DNA from: Hymenobacter sp. BT730
GTDB taxonomy: Bacteria; Bacteroidota; Bacteroidia; Cytophagales; Hymenobacteraceae
DNA length: 64,000 nt
Reading direction: 5' to 3'
Assembly: GCF_030542105.1 (NCBI RefSeq)
Contig: NZ_JAUOFB010000009.1
Coordinates: 1 to 64,000, forward strand
Part shown: in pieces, positions 53,075 to 61,463 of the stretch
Position numbering within the stretch: position 1 is the stretch's first letter
How the letters are laid out: every line of letters starts with the position of its first letter
Notes under the pieces: model-generated
The model's input: the letters and a program-made list of their open reading frames with translations, nothing else
Told to the model about the DNA's origin: nothing
Database searches by the model: none
Translations under genes and position numbers: made by a program

Positions 53075-53968
53075 ATGGTGTCTTCATTAAAGGATTACAT
53101 TAAAGCAAAAGGTATGGCTCGCAATTTCACGTCAATTTCTGGAAGGCAAGCGGCCTTTCTATGCGCTTTGTTGCTGACAGTAGTTGCTTTCACTGATGGA
53201 AAATACATTCCGAGGCTACCTGACCTTATTATATTAGTCCTGTTTTTTTGGATTACAATACTCTTTATATATGGGCTATATATACGTCTTCAACACCTAA
53301 TTACCCAACAGGCAAGCGCTGTTATTCAAGCAAACCGTCTTGATTATCAGAATGCAGAAGCCCTTATAACTATACTTTCTCCCCTCTCCACCCGATTGCC
53401 CCTACCTCCTACCCGGGGCTGGGCCGCTTCCCCTGATTTTTTACGACTGATTGTTAATAATATCCTCACGCACAAACCCCAGACAGTAGTAGAACTGGGC
53501 AGTGGCGTATCCACATTATATAGCGGCTATGCTCTGGAGAAAAACGGCTTTGGTAAGCTTTATTCTATTGATCATGATCAGGCCTTTCTTGCTATTACTG
53601 CCCGAAATGCAGAGGCGCACCAATTGGATGGATATATAGAATTCATCCATGCGCCTTTAACTCCCATTCCCCTAGGGCAACAACAATGGATATGGTACGC
53701 AGATATGGTTGCCCGACTTCCTGAAATAAACCTGCTTGTAGTAGATGGCCCCCCCGGAAATACCCAAAATAATGCCCGGTACCCTGCATTGCCGCTGCTA
53801 TACGCTAAACTAGCGCCCAATGCTATAATAGTAGTCGATGACTATAATCGGGAACAGGATAAGGCAACGGTTGCCATGTGGCTCAAACAGTTTCCCGACC
53901 TGTCGTTAATTGAAATAGAAAATGAAAAGGGAGCCGCGATACTCCTAAAAGGGGAGGCCCGTATTTAA
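53075..53968 (+). CDS. Membrane-anchored SAM-dependent methyltransferase-like protein
   Basis: The 297-aa product has two N-terminal transmembrane helices (AAFLCALLLTVVAFTDG and LIILVLFFWITILFIYGLYI). A class I methyltransferase domain follows: motif I VVELGSGVSTLYSG, motif II SIDHDQAF, and the LLVVDGPPGNTQNNARYPALPLL and IVVDDYNRE strands. It probably methylates a membrane-proximal substrate. AT content is well above the neighbours, suggesting acquisition. The gene stands alone. Confidence 0.8.
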   Translation: MVSSLKDYIKAKGMARNFTSISGRQAAFLCALLLTVVAFTDGKYIPRLPDLIILVLFFWITILFIYGLYIRLQHLITQQASAVIQANRLDYQNAEALITILSPLSTRLPLPPTRGWAASPDFLRLIVNNILTHKPQTVVELGSGVSTLYSGYALEKNGFGKLYSIDHDQAFLAITARNAEAHQLDGYIEFIHAPLTPIPLGQQQWIWYADMVARLPEINLLVVDGPPGNTQNNARYPALPLLYAKLAPNAIIVVDDYNREQDKATVAMWLKQFPDLSLIEIENEKGAAILLKGEARI

Positions 53969-54010
53969 AGTTATCAGGGCCTCAGAATAACTGATTTGCT
54001 ATTTATCGCC

Positions 54011-54763
54011 CTATAACATACCCTCATCCGCAAAGCTGTAATAACCCAGGTCAGTATAAATCAAGTGGTCGAGTATGGGAAGGTCCAGAAATTGGCCGGC
54101 TTCTTTCACTTTGCGGGTGAGGGCAATATCGGCGGCGGAGGGGCTGCGGTTGCCGCTGGGGTGGTTATGCACCAGAATAATGGAGGAGGCCAGCTGTTCC
54201 AAGGCCTCTTTGAAAATGAGCTTGGGGTCAGCGACGGTGCCGGCCACGCCGCCACTGCTGATGCTGGTTTTGCGCATCACCACGTTGGCCCGGTTCAGCA
54301 GAATCACCCAGAATTCCTCGTGTGGTAAATCCTGCAGGTTGGGGCGCACTAGGTTATAAATATCCGTGGAGCAGGTGATGGTGGTGCGCTGGGAGGTGGC
54401 CGCTTCTTTGCGCCGGCGGCCCAGCTCCAGGGCTGCCACAATGGTTATAGCTTTGGCTTCGCCGATGCCTTTATGACGCATGAGCTCTTTCACGGAAAGT
54501 CGGGCCAGGGCATTCAGGTCATTGTTCACGGCAGCCAGAATCAGCTTGGAAACGTCCACGGCCGAGAGTTTGGCGGTGCCGGAGCCCAGCAAAATGGCCA
54601 TCAGCTCAGCATCGGAGAGGGCGGCGCGACCTTTCTGCAGGAGCTTTTCGCGGGGGCGGTCTTCTTCGGCCCAGCTTTTGATGCTGAAGGAAGCAGGTGT
54701 TTCATAGCGCACGGGGGCGGCTTCGGCGGCCCCTGGGGTTGTTAATTCATCTTTCACTGCCAT
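54011..54763 (-). CDS. radC: RadC-family JAB-domain protein
   Basis: The 250-aa product has an N-terminal helix-hairpin-helix-like region (residues 35-120, RHKGIGEAKAITI). The JAB/MPN domain has the metal motif H-x-H-x(10)-D as His199, His201 and Asp212 (VHNHPSGNRSPSAAD). The family is named for DNA repair, but the exact activity is uncertain. It converges on the methyltransferase gene without a clear terminator. Confidence 0.92.
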   Translation of the reverse strand: MAVKDELTTPGAAEAAPVRYETPASFSIKSWAEEDRPREKLLQKGRAALSDAELMAILLGSGTAKLSAVDVSKLILAAVNNDLNALARLSVKELMRHKGIGEAKAITIVAALELGRRRKEAATSQRTTITCSTDIYNLVRPNLQDLPHEEFWVILLNRANVVMRKTSISSGGVAGTVADPKLIFKEALEQLASSIILVHNHPSGNRSPSAADIALTRKVKEAGQFLDLPILDHLIYTDLGYYSFADEGML

Positions 54764-54878
54764 ACTTGCATAGACTAGATATACCAGCGGGAAAATAAAG
54801 TAAAAACCCGGTTTCTACGTCTGTATGCATGCGGCAAGCCCTGAACTATTTCCGGCCGGCTGAGTTTTACACCCCGAT

Positions 54879-56117
54879 ATGTCTCGACTACTCATTACCC
54901 TTCTCTTCCTTGCCCTGTTTGTATTAGCCGAGTGGTATGGCTTCCAGGCCGTGCGCACGGTGCTACAACATGCTTCTCCGGGTGCCCGCCGGGCCGCAGC
55001 AATTGGCTACTGGGTTCTTACGGCCACGGTTTGGGCTCTGGCTACCTGGGCCATGATAACCCGGCACTCATCTCCCGCCTCTTTCAAAACCTATCTGGGC
55101 AGCCTGCCGGTTATTTTCCTGGCTACTAAGCTGGTGATATTGGTTTTCCTGTTGCCCGAAGACCTATATCGGATGGGCTTACTGGCCGTGCGCTCCATTA
55201 CCCAGCCTAGTGGGACATCCAATGGCCTTATCTCCCGCAGCGAGTTCCTAAGCCGACTGGCTTTGGTAGTAGGTAGCCTGCCTTTTATTTCCCTGGTGTG
55301 GGGCATGGCCAAAGGCGCCACCGACTACCAGGTGAAGCGCGTGACGCTACGCTTTCCTAACCTGCCGGCCTCTTTCCACGGCTTCAAAATCCTGCAGATT
55401 TCAGACCTGCACACGGGCTCTTTTCAATCAAAAGAACCGTTGCAGCGGGCCGTGCGGATGATTAATGCGCAAAAGGCCGACCTGGTGTTCATGACTGGCG
55501 ACCTGGTGAATAATGTGGCCACGGAGGTGGAAGAGCATATTGATACCCTGGCGCAGATTCAGTCTGAGCTGCCTATTTTCTCCATCCTGGGTAACCATGA
55601 CTACGGCGACTACGTGGAGTGGGAATCACCGGAAGCTAAGCGCGCCAATTTGCAGCGTCTGATGAACAATCACGCTAAAATTGGCTGGCGCCTGCTCATG
55701 GACGAGCATCATCAGATTGAGCGCAACGGCGAGAAAATAGCCGTGCTGGGCGTGCAGAACTGGGGCGCGCAAATGCGCTTTCCCAAGTACGGTAACCTGG
55801 CCCAGGCCCACGCCGGCTCGCAAGAGGCGCCCTTCAAAATCCTGCTCTCCCACGACCCTTCCCACTGGGATGCGCAGGTGGTAAACTACCCCGACATCGA
55901 CCTGACCCTTTCCGGCCATACCCATGGGATGCAGTTTGGCGTGAATTTGCCAGGCTTTAAGTGGAGCCCCGTACAGTATGCTTACAAGGAATGGGCTGGC
56001 CTGTACCAGCGCGGTCAGCAATATTTATATGTGAATACCGGCCTGGGTTTTCTGGGCTATCCGGGCCGGGTGGGCTTCCTCCCCGAAATCACCGTATTCG
56101 AGCTGCAGCGCGCGTAA
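54879..56117 (+). CDS. Membrane-anchored metallophosphoesterase (YkuE-like)
   Basis: The 412-aa product has about four N-terminal transmembrane helices (residues 3-160), then a calcineurin-like phosphoesterase domain. The metal-binding motifs are SDLHTG (Asp176, His178), GDLVNN, GNHDYG, and GHTHGMQFG at the end. It probably acts on a membrane-linked or periplasmic phosphate ester. It is divergent from radC and ends at a clear terminator. Confidence 0.9.
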   Translation: MSRLLITLLFLALFVLAEWYGFQAVRTVLQHASPGARRAAAIGYWVLTATVWALATWAMITRHSSPASFKTYLGSLPVIFLATKLVILVFLLPEDLYRMGLLAVRSITQPSGTSNGLISRSEFLSRLALVVGSLPFISLVWGMAKGATDYQVKRVTLRFPNLPASFHGFKILQISDLHTGSFQSKEPLQRAVRMINAQKADLVFMTGDLVNNVATEVEEHIDTLAQIQSELPIFSILGNHDYGDYVEWESPEAKRANLQRLMNNHAKIGWRLLMDEHHQIERNGEKIAVLGVQNWGAQMRFPKYGNLAQAHAGSQEAPFKILLSHDPSHWDAQVVNYPDIDLTLSGHTHGMQFGVNLPGFKWSPVQYAYKEWAGLYQRGQQYLYVNTGLGFLGYPGRVGFLPEITVFELQRA

Positions 56118-56145
56118 ATACCGGCGCCTCCTGTGCAACTTCTCT

Positions 56146-56175
56146 AAAACCACCGGCCTGGCAGCCGGTGGTTTT
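56146..56175 (+). terminator. Intrinsic terminator
   Basis: A 12-bp stem (56146-56157 with 56164-56175) is followed by TT. It lies after the phosphoesterase gene. Confidence 0.88.
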
Positions 56176-56279
56176 TTATTGTCCTATATAGGGCTTCGGC
56201 AACCGTGCAGAGAACCGACTCGTATATGCGCCAAATCCAATTTTTGACTCTCCCTCCCCTCCCACCTAAACTTAAACTC

Positions 56280-56939
56280 ATGAAAAAGACCTTGTTCATG
56301 CTGTCGTGCGGCGTTGCCCTCACTATGGCATCCTGCTCGCAGGAGAAAACCACGGAAACGGCCACCACCAACATGGATGGCGCCGCTACCACCACTACTA
56401 CCACTACCACCACCACGCAGGCTTACTCCGACGAGGCCATTGAGCGCCGCGCTGACCGCATTGCCGCCGACGTAGCCGCCAAAATGAAGCTGGACGATGC
56501 CACCCGTACCAAAGTGCGCACCGTGTATGTAACCCGTGGCAAGCGCCTGGGCGAGGTGCAGCAGAAGTACGCCGCTGATACCACTGGTATGGCCGCTGAA
56601 ATGCGCACCGTTTACGATAACTCAGATCTGGAGTTGAAGCAGGTATTTCCTGATCCTACCATGTATGAGCAGTACGAAACCAACCGGGTAGCGTACTACG
56701 ACAACAACTACATGGATGACTCGGACATGAGCACCTCGGCTTCGTCGTCTTCGACGGACAACACGATGGACGCTGATGCCAAATCGAAAACCAAGTACGA
56801 TGACGGCTCGAAAATCAAAGTAAAGTCCGACGGTGACGTGAAAATGAAAGATGCTGAAGGCAACAAAACCAAAATGGATGCCGATGACGGCACCGTGAAG
56901 GACAAGCCAGAAGACGGGGACAAAAGCGTCATTAAATAA
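56280..56939 (+). CDS. Lipoprotein with poly-Thr tract and charged tail
   Basis: From the ATG at 56280 the 219-aa product has a lipoprotein signal (VALTMASC). A run of ten Thr codons lies at 56388-56417. A helical middle (RADRIAADVAAKMKLDDATRTK split, AEMRTVYDNSDLELKQVF) resembles Spy/CpxP-like or LTXXQ-type periplasmic helices. The tail is Asp/Lys/Ser-rich and repetitive (about residues 145-219). It is probably periplasmic and stress-related. The Thr-codon tract, a trinucleotide repeat, could vary in length between strains. Confidence 0.7.
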   Translation: MKKTLFMLSCGVALTMASCSQEKTTETATTNMDGAATTTTTTTTTTQAYSDEAIERRADRIAADVAAKMKLDDATRTKVRTVYVTRGKRLGEVQQKYAADTTGMAAEMRTVYDNSDLELKQVFPDPTMYEQYETNRVAYYDNNYMDDSDMSTSASSSSTDNTMDADAKSKTKYDDGSKIKVKSDGDVKMKDAEGNKTKMDADDGTVKDKPEDGDKSVIK

Positions 56940-56960
56940 CCCGCTTTTCCTAAGCTCAGT

Positions 56961-56996
56961 AAAAAAGCCCACGCCATTTATGGTGTGGGCTTTTTT
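56961..56996 (+). terminator. Intrinsic terminator
   Basis: A 15-bp stem with one G-T wobble (56961-56975 with 56982-56996) is flanked by A6 and T7 tracts. Confidence 0.9.
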
Positions 56997-57128
56997 TGTG
57001 CACGTTGCGAAAACTCACCCGTGGGTTTCGTCGACACAATTGGCCGGCTCATCTAAGATATGTAAGTCATGCAACGCCAGGCGCTGCTTTTGGCTCGGTA
57101 GTTGGCTACCTTGCGGTTGCGTTTCCTT

Positions 57129-57848
57129 ATGCTAGTAGCGGATATTTTTGCTTTGATAAGTGCTAGGGCCAGCCGGCCAGGGCTGGTAATGCTATTATTT
57201 CTGGGGCTATGGCTGACAGTGCCCGCCGCAGCGCAGATCCGGGTGACGGGCTCTGTATCAGAGGCAGCAACCGGCAAAGTTATTCCCGGGGCTTCCGTTA
57301 TGGTGCAGCGCACCGGCCGCGGCGTGCTAGCCAATAATGAGGGCGACTTTGGCCTGAATGCCCTTAATACCGATACCCTGGTATTCCGCTCAGTGGGCTT
57401 TAAAACGCAGCGCATGCCTTTAGGCGGCTCGGGCCTTTCTCAGTTGATCATTCATATTAAGCTGGAGCGCGACAATATTCAGCTAGGCGAGGTGCGCGTG
57501 CAGGAAGGCCGCCCCGACCGCGCGGCCATTAACCGGGCCCTGCGGAATGTGCGCCGCCCTTCCACGGCCCCTGCCAGCGCCGTGAAGCGCCCGCCGGCCC
57601 CTAAACCACTGTTTAAAGTGGACTCTGCGGCCCCCACTGCCCCCAAGCCCACGCTGGCCAATCCTGCTAGTTTGCTCTATGACCAGTTCTCCCGGGAGGG
57701 CAAGGAGCGCCGCAAGATGGAGGAAATTGAGGCCCGTGACCAAGCTGAAAAAGCCGTGCAGAAACAGCGCGTGTATAACCGTAATTTTCTGGTGAACGAG
57801 GGCTATGAGCCCGATGCAAAACCCAACCCCGCGCCGCCGCTGCCGTAA
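57129..57848 (+). CDS. CarboxypepD-regulatory-like domain exported protein
   Basis: From the ATG at 57129 the 239-aa product has a signal or anchor segment (VMLLFLGLWLTVPAAAQ). The CarboxypepD_reg-like domain follows (RVTGSVSEAATGKVIPGASVMV, about 38-105). The second half is Pro/Ala-rich and basic, with no TonB plug or barrel. It may be a cut-down relative of TonB-receptor N-termini. ATG at 57189 is an alternative start. It ends 9 bp before uvsE. Confidence 0.7.
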   Translation: MLVADIFALISARASRPGLVMLLFLGLWLTVPAAAQIRVTGSVSEAATGKVIPGASVMVQRTGRGVLANNEGDFGLNALNTDTLVFRSVGFKTQRMPLGGSGLSQLIIHIKLERDNIQLGEVRVQEGRPDRAAINRALRNVRRPSTAPASAVKRPPAPKPLFKVDSAAPTAPKPTLANPASLLYDQFSREGKERRKMEEIEARDQAEKAVQKQRVYNRNFLVNEGYEPDAKPNPAPPLP

Positions 57849-57857
57849 GTCTGCGGT

Positions 57858-58775
57858 ATGAGAATTGGGTATCCCTGCGTTAATGCCTCCCTGCCGTGCA
57901 CGTCTACCTCCACGTTCCGGCTGGCTTCCTATTCTGAGGAGCGGCTGGTACAGGCGGTAACCAACAACCTGGCCTGCCTGCAGCAAATCCTGGAATACAA
58001 TGTGGAGCGTGGCCTGCTGTTCTTCCGCATTGGCTCGGGCGTAGTTCCCTTCGGCTCGCACCCCATCAATACCTTTCCCTGGCAAACGCACTTTGCCGCT
58101 GGTTTCCGCGCCCTGGGCGAATACATCCAGCGGCACAACATGCGGGTTTCCTTTCATCCGGACCAGTTTGTGGTGCTGAACTCGCCCGATGCCGGCATTG
58201 TAGAGCGTAGCATTCAGGAGTTGGTATATCAGGGCTCGATGCTGGATTTAATGGGGCTGGATTCCACTGCCAAGCTTCAAATTCATGCCGGAGGGCTGTA
58301 CGGGGATAAAGAAGCCGCCCTCACCCGCTGGGTGGCCACCTATAAGCGCCTGCCCGAAGCCGTGAAAGCACGCCTGGTAGTAGAAAACGACGACCGGCTC
58401 TACAGCCTGCGCGACTGTATTCAGCTTAACGATACAGTAGGCGTGCCCGTGCTCTTCGATAATCTTCATCATGAATGCCTGAATAATGGCGAGCCAATGG
58501 CCCTGGCCCTGCAACAGGCAGCTGCTACCTGGCACCCCACACAGGATGGCCCGCCCATGATGGACTACAGCGCACAAGCCCCCGGTGAGCGGAAAGGCAA
58601 GCACACCCACTCCATCAGTGAAGATCAGTTCCGGGAGTTTCTCACCCACTTGCATGGGCTTAATCTTGATTTGATGCTGGAAATAAAAGACAAGGAAAGC
58701 AGTGCGCTGCGGGCCGTAGCCATTCTGCATGAGCTAGGACTTGCCACGCCGCCTGTTGCGCCTGTTATCCACTAA
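57858..58775 (+). CDS. uvsE: UV DNA damage endonuclease
   Basis: The 305-aa cytoplasmic TIM-barrel enzyme nicks DNA 5' of UV photoproducts and abasic sites. Family blocks include RIGYPCVNASL at the N-terminus, FFRIGSGVVPFGSHP, RVSFHPDQFVVLNSP, KLQIHAGGLYGDKEAA and LVVENDDRLYS, which carry the metal-binding His and Glu residues. It begins 9 bp after the exported protein. A DnaA-box-like cluster overlaps its end and the next start. Confidence 0.92.
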   Translation: MRIGYPCVNASLPCTSTSTFRLASYSEERLVQAVTNNLACLQQILEYNVERGLLFFRIGSGVVPFGSHPINTFPWQTHFAAGFRALGEYIQRHNMRVSFHPDQFVVLNSPDAGIVERSIQELVYQGSMLDLMGLDSTAKLQIHAGGLYGDKEAALTRWVATYKRLPEAVKARLVVENDDRLYSLRDCIQLNDTVGVPVLFDNLHHECLNNGEPMALALQQAAATWHPTQDGPPMMDYSAQAPGERKGKHTHSISEDQFREFLTHLHGLNLDLMLEIKDKESSALRAVAILHELGLATPPVAPVIH

Positions 58776-58803
58776 CCCACCCATTGTCCACAACTTATCC
58801 ACA
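58765..58803 (+). promoter_or_regulatory. Cluster of three DnaA-box-like 9-mers
   Basis: TTATCCACT (58765-58773), TTGTCCACA (58784-58792) and TTATCCACA (58795-58803) are in the same orientation within 39 bp. The last is a perfect E. coli R1-type box and directly abuts the ATG at 58804. The sites overlap the end of uvsE. Binding by DnaA is inferred. Confidence 0.5.
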
Positions 58804-59178
58804 ATGATAAAATTCACTGACCACTATACCCCGGAAGCGGGCGCCGCGCAGCTTACTGCCACCCTAAAAGCACTGCAGGAGGGCCTTACTAGTCTTCCCC
58901 TCAGCACTGCGCACACCAACATTGATGACTGGCAGAATCTACTGGAGCAAAGCGGTATTCCGGCGCTGCAGGATGTGGTGCGCGAATTAGGCAACCTGCA
59001 GTCATTGCTCAGCAGCGGCGACCTTAATCAGAACACAGTAGCCATTGGCCGCTCCCTGAGCATGCTGGGCGCCCAAACCACCCAAGCTGCCGCCACTGCC
59101 ACCCCCGAAACCCGCTCTGACCTAACCCGCCTGGCTGATATGCTACTCCGGGCCGGCGGGGATTTGGAAGGACTGTAA
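58804..59178 (+). CDS. Hypothetical helical protein, 124 aa
   Basis: From the ATG at 58804 the product is small, soluble, acidic and Leu/Ala/Thr/Gln-rich, predicted to be all helical. No family is recognised. The ATG directly follows TTATCCACA. It lies 28 bp after uvsE in the same direction, so it may share that transcript, and a very long hairpin follows. Confidence 0.65.
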   Translation: MIKFTDHYTPEAGAAQLTATLKALQEGLTSLPLSTAHTNIDDWQNLLEQSGIPALQDVVRELGNLQSLLSSGDLNQNTVAIGRSLSMLGAQTTQAAATATPETRSDLTRLADMLLRAGGDLEGL

Positions 59179-59192
59179 TCCGCAGATGTATT

Positions 59193-59265
59193 TTAATACC
59201 AAAGCCAAGTCTTGTTATAATTCTCCAAATGAGAGAATTATAACAAGACTTGGCTTTGGTATTAA
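59193..59265. terminator. Terminator hairpin, 33-bp perfect stem
   Basis: Arms 59193-59225 and 59233-59265 are perfect complements with a 7-nt loop. It lies between the 124-aa gene (+) and the S1-domain gene (-). It is the third such extra-long stem in the window. Confidence 0.85.
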
Positions 59266-59295
59266 GTGTATTACTGTTATTTACAAGCAAAATAT

Positions 59296-59574
59296 CTATT
59301 TGACTGCTTTTTCTAGCATGGATGGCTTCATTGACAGGCGCAATGTCTTGTCTATTTCACCATAGCCAAGTACAACCAATTTCAACTTAGTCCCATTGAC
59401 AGGAAATTCAATAGGATAAACTGGTTCATCCTGCATTTGAATAAACTCAACTAATCCTTCTACTTGACCTTCATACAAGTCAACCCATATGCCATAAGAT
59501 GCCTGCCGTAAAACGACACCTTCGACTATTGCTCCTAAAGGGAATATTTTAGTGCTTCCTACCACTTGTGCCAA
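59296..59574 (-). CDS. Small S1-domain protein, AT-rich
   Basis: The 92-aa product is a single S1 RNA-binding domain: PLGAIVEGVVLRQASYGIWVDL, the EGLVEFIQM strand and a final LSMKPSM. No ATG fits, and TTG at 59574 is the best start. AT content is well above the adjacent genes. It could be an RNA-binding regulator or a horizontally acquired fragment. It is flanked by hairpins on both sides. Confidence 0.65.
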   Translation of the reverse strand: MAQVVGSTKIFPLGAIVEGVVLRQASYGIWVDLYEGQVEGLVEFIQMQDEPVYPIEFPVNGTKLKLVVLGYGEIDKTLRLSMKPSMLEKAVK

Positions 59575-59646
59575 TTTACAGACAAATAAAAAACATCAAC
59601 GCAGCCGCTTAATAACCTTACTAAACAATGCAGTTTAGCTGAAAAT

Positions 59647-59694
59647 AAACACCTCATTCCAAACCAATAATGTGGGTTTGAAACGAGGTGTTTT
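59647..59694 (-). terminator. Imperfect hairpin after the cystathionine gamma-synthase-like gene
   Basis: AAACACCTC (59647-59655) pairs with GAGGTGTTT (59685-59693), with further interrupted pairing inside, downstream of the gene's stop on the minus strand. There is no clean T tract. Confidence 0.5.
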
Positions 59695-59713
59695 ATAAAA
59701 TGGATAGCGTGAC

Positions 59714-61027
59714 TTAATAGCTTAGCGTAGCGGCTTTTTGGGTTTGTGCCTCAAGTACCATATCAAAGGCCTGCATGAGGTCCGCAATAAGGTCCTGTGG
59801 GTCCTCTACCCCAATGCTCAGGCGAATCATTTGGGAAGTAATTCCCATTTCCCGCTGTATTTCGGGCATGATGTCCGAATGCGTCATGGTGGCCGGGTGC
59901 TCGGCCAGGCTTTCCGTACCGCCCAGGCTCACAGCTAGCTTTATCAGCTTGAGATGGTTGAGGAAACGGAAGGCCTCCGCCTCGCCACCCCGGATATCAA
60001 AGGAAATCATAGAGCCCGGCGAGAGGCACTGCTGCTCGTAGATGGCCTGCTGGGCGGGGTCGTGCTCCAGGTGCGTGAGGTAATAGGTGCGCTCTACCTG
60101 CGGGTGCTCGCGCAGCCAATCGGCAATAACCTGGGCGCTCTGGGCCGCGCGCTCCATACGCAGCTTCAGGGTTTCCAGGCTGCGCATCAGCATCCAGCCG
60201 GTGTTGGGGTCGCACATAGTACCCATGAAGGTGCGCATGGCTTTAATTTCCTTCATGATTTCCCGGGAAGCCAGCGCCGCGCCCGCAATCAGGTCGGAGT
60301 GGCCGCCGAGGAACTTGGTAGCCGAGTAGAGTACTACATCGGCGCCGTGGTGCAGCGGGTGCTGGAATACCGGACCCAGGAAAGTGTTATCCACCACCAG
60401 GCGCACGGGGCTTTTGTCGTCGCTGAAGCGGCGGGCAACCGCAGCACAGGCCTGCAGATCCACTAGGTGGTTGGTGGGGTTGGCGGGCGTTTCCACGTAA
60501 ATCATGGCCAGGCGACCCTGCGTGATGGTGGCTACCTGTGCGGAAAGCTCTTCTTCGGTGGCTTTGGGCGAGAAGCCTATGGCCGTAATGCCGAAGCGGA
60601 GCAGCACTTGCTTGAGGAAGAAATCGGTGCCGCCATACACGGGCTCGGAGTGCAGAATCACGTCGCCGGGCTTTAGCAGGGCCAGCAGCGTGGTGCTGAT
60701 AGCAGCCATGCCGCTGGCAAAGGAGGCGGCTTCTTCAGCCTCGTCCCAAAGAGTGAGACGATGCTCCAGAATTTCCAGGCTGGGGTTGTTGAGGCGGGAG
60801 TAAATCAGGCCCATTTCCTCGTCGGGGTCGGCCTGGCGCAGGCCATAGGCCAGCTCGAAAAAGGCTTTGCCTTCCTCGGCGTTCTTAAATACGAAGGTGG
60901 AGGTTTGGAAAATGGGGCATTTGATGGCGCCTTCGCTCCAGGCCGGGGTATAGCCGTAGCTCATCATCAGGCTCTCAGGCCGTAGTCGCTGGCCATTGAT
61001 TTCAGCGTGCTCTGGTAAGGGTTTCAT
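59714..61027 (-). CDS. Cystathionine gamma-synthase family PLP enzyme
   Basis: The 437-aa fold-type I PLP enzyme of the transsulfuration group has its PLP lysine at Lys238 (YSATKFLGGHSD). The cofactor region is SGMAAISTTLLALLKPGD and the substrate-side loop is VETPANPTNH. It could be a cystathionine gamma-synthase, methionine gamma-lyase or related enzyme, and the sequence does not decide. It is about 20-40 residues longer than usual, from an N-terminal leader and an internal DPDEEMGL segment. TATGTTTG at 61210-61203 is a likely -7 element upstream. Confidence 0.88.
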   Translation of the reverse strand: MKPLPEHAEINGQRLRPESLMMSYGYTPAWSEGAIKCPIFQTSTFVFKNAEEGKAFFELAYGLRQADPDEEMGLIYSRLNNPSLEILEHRLTLWDEAEEAASFASGMAAISTTLLALLKPGDVILHSEPVYGGTDFFLKQVLLRFGITAIGFSPKATEEELSAQVATITQGRLAMIYVETPANPTNHLVDLQACAAVARRFSDDKSPVRLVVDNTFLGPVFQHPLHHGADVVLYSATKFLGGHSDLIAGAALASREIMKEIKAMRTFMGTMCDPNTGWMLMRSLETLKLRMERAAQSAQVIADWLREHPQVERTYYLTHLEHDPAQQAIYEQQCLSPGSMISFDIRGGEAEAFRFLNHLKLIKLAVSLGGTESLAEHPATMTHSDIMPEIQREMGITSQMIRLSIGVEDPQDLIADLMQAFDMVLEAQTQKAATLSY

Positions 61028-61202
61028 GGGTGGGTGAAAAGGTGGATGGGTTCACGAAGGTAAAAATTTGCCGCTGGCCCAGGACCAGAATCAAGCCTGA
61101 GTCTGACGAGCTTAGCCAGAGCCCCTTGAATAATCCTAGAGTATGGGTTGTGGGTTTTGCGGCTCTTCGTTAGCCAAATCTGTCGTAACCCTCGTAGTAG
61201 GG

Positions 61203-61210
61203 CAAACATA
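61203..61210 (-). promoter_or_regulatory. -7 promoter element of the cystathionine gamma-synthase-like gene
   Basis: On the minus strand TATGTTTG is an exact TAnnTTTG match and predicts a leader of about 170 nt. It lies downstream of the 61261-61313 terminator, which therefore belongs to an earlier minus-strand transcript. Confidence 0.45.
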
Positions 61211-61260
61211 GCCAGCTACCAAGGCTATTATTCCCCACCTAGTCTCAGGCGTTTCTTTAT

Positions 61261-61313
61261 AAAAATTGAAAAAGGCCAGCCGCGCTGCCTACTGCGGTGG
61301 GCACAGCCGGCCT
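61261..61313 (-). terminator. Minus-strand intrinsic terminator with diagnostic G-U pairs
   Basis: On the minus strand AGGCC-GGCTGTGC pairs with GCGCGGCT-GGCCT as a 13-bp stem that includes three G-U wobbles, followed by TTTTTCAATTTTT. On the plus strand the same positions would be A-C mismatches, so the fold is specific to minus-strand RNA. No minus-strand coding gene lies upstream of it. Confidence 0.65.
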
Positions 61314-61369
61314 CAGGAATTATTCTTCTTTCTATTAATACTCTAATTCTTTACTGCCTATGAGTAGAT

Positions 61370-61463
61370 AATGGCCCCGCTGTTTGCCTCCCCACCCGGG
61401 TGCAGTTTGTTCCGCTGAAGCCGGAACCAGGTTTTCTCCCTGTATGCACCTGCGCAAACCATT
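61370..61463. ncRNA. Candidate structured RNA: nested stem with a three-way junction
   Basis: Seen directly: outer stem AATG/CATT (61370-61373, 61460-61463) and GTTTGC/GCAAAC (61382-61387, 61454-61459), then GGTGCA/TGCACC (61399-61404, 61445-61450). That stem encloses two hairpins, GTTCCG/CGGAAC (61409-61414, 61422-61427) and CAGG/CCTG (61428-61431, 61439-61442). It does not match the riboswitch, SRP, 6S or tmRNA patterns I know. It could be a susC leader (plus strand) or, given the minus-strand terminator 60 nt away, a small RNA on the minus strand. Confidence 0.4.

Noticed and set aside
58765..58803. Chromosome replication origin
   Set aside because: Only three boxes, no adjacent AT-rich unwinding region and no dnaA or related genes nearby.
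61028..61200. SAM riboswitch before the cystathionine gamma-synthase-like gene
   Set aside because: Neither the SAM-I core nor the SAM-II pseudoknot consensus could be found in the minus-strand leader.
61382..61459. SRP RNA, TPP, cobalamin, SAM or 6S RNA identity for the structured element
   Set aside because: The invariant sequences of each (for example the GGAAGG-AGCAG loop of SRP, CUGAUCUGGAUAAU of TPP, or the long 5'/3' closing stem of 6S) are missing on both strands.
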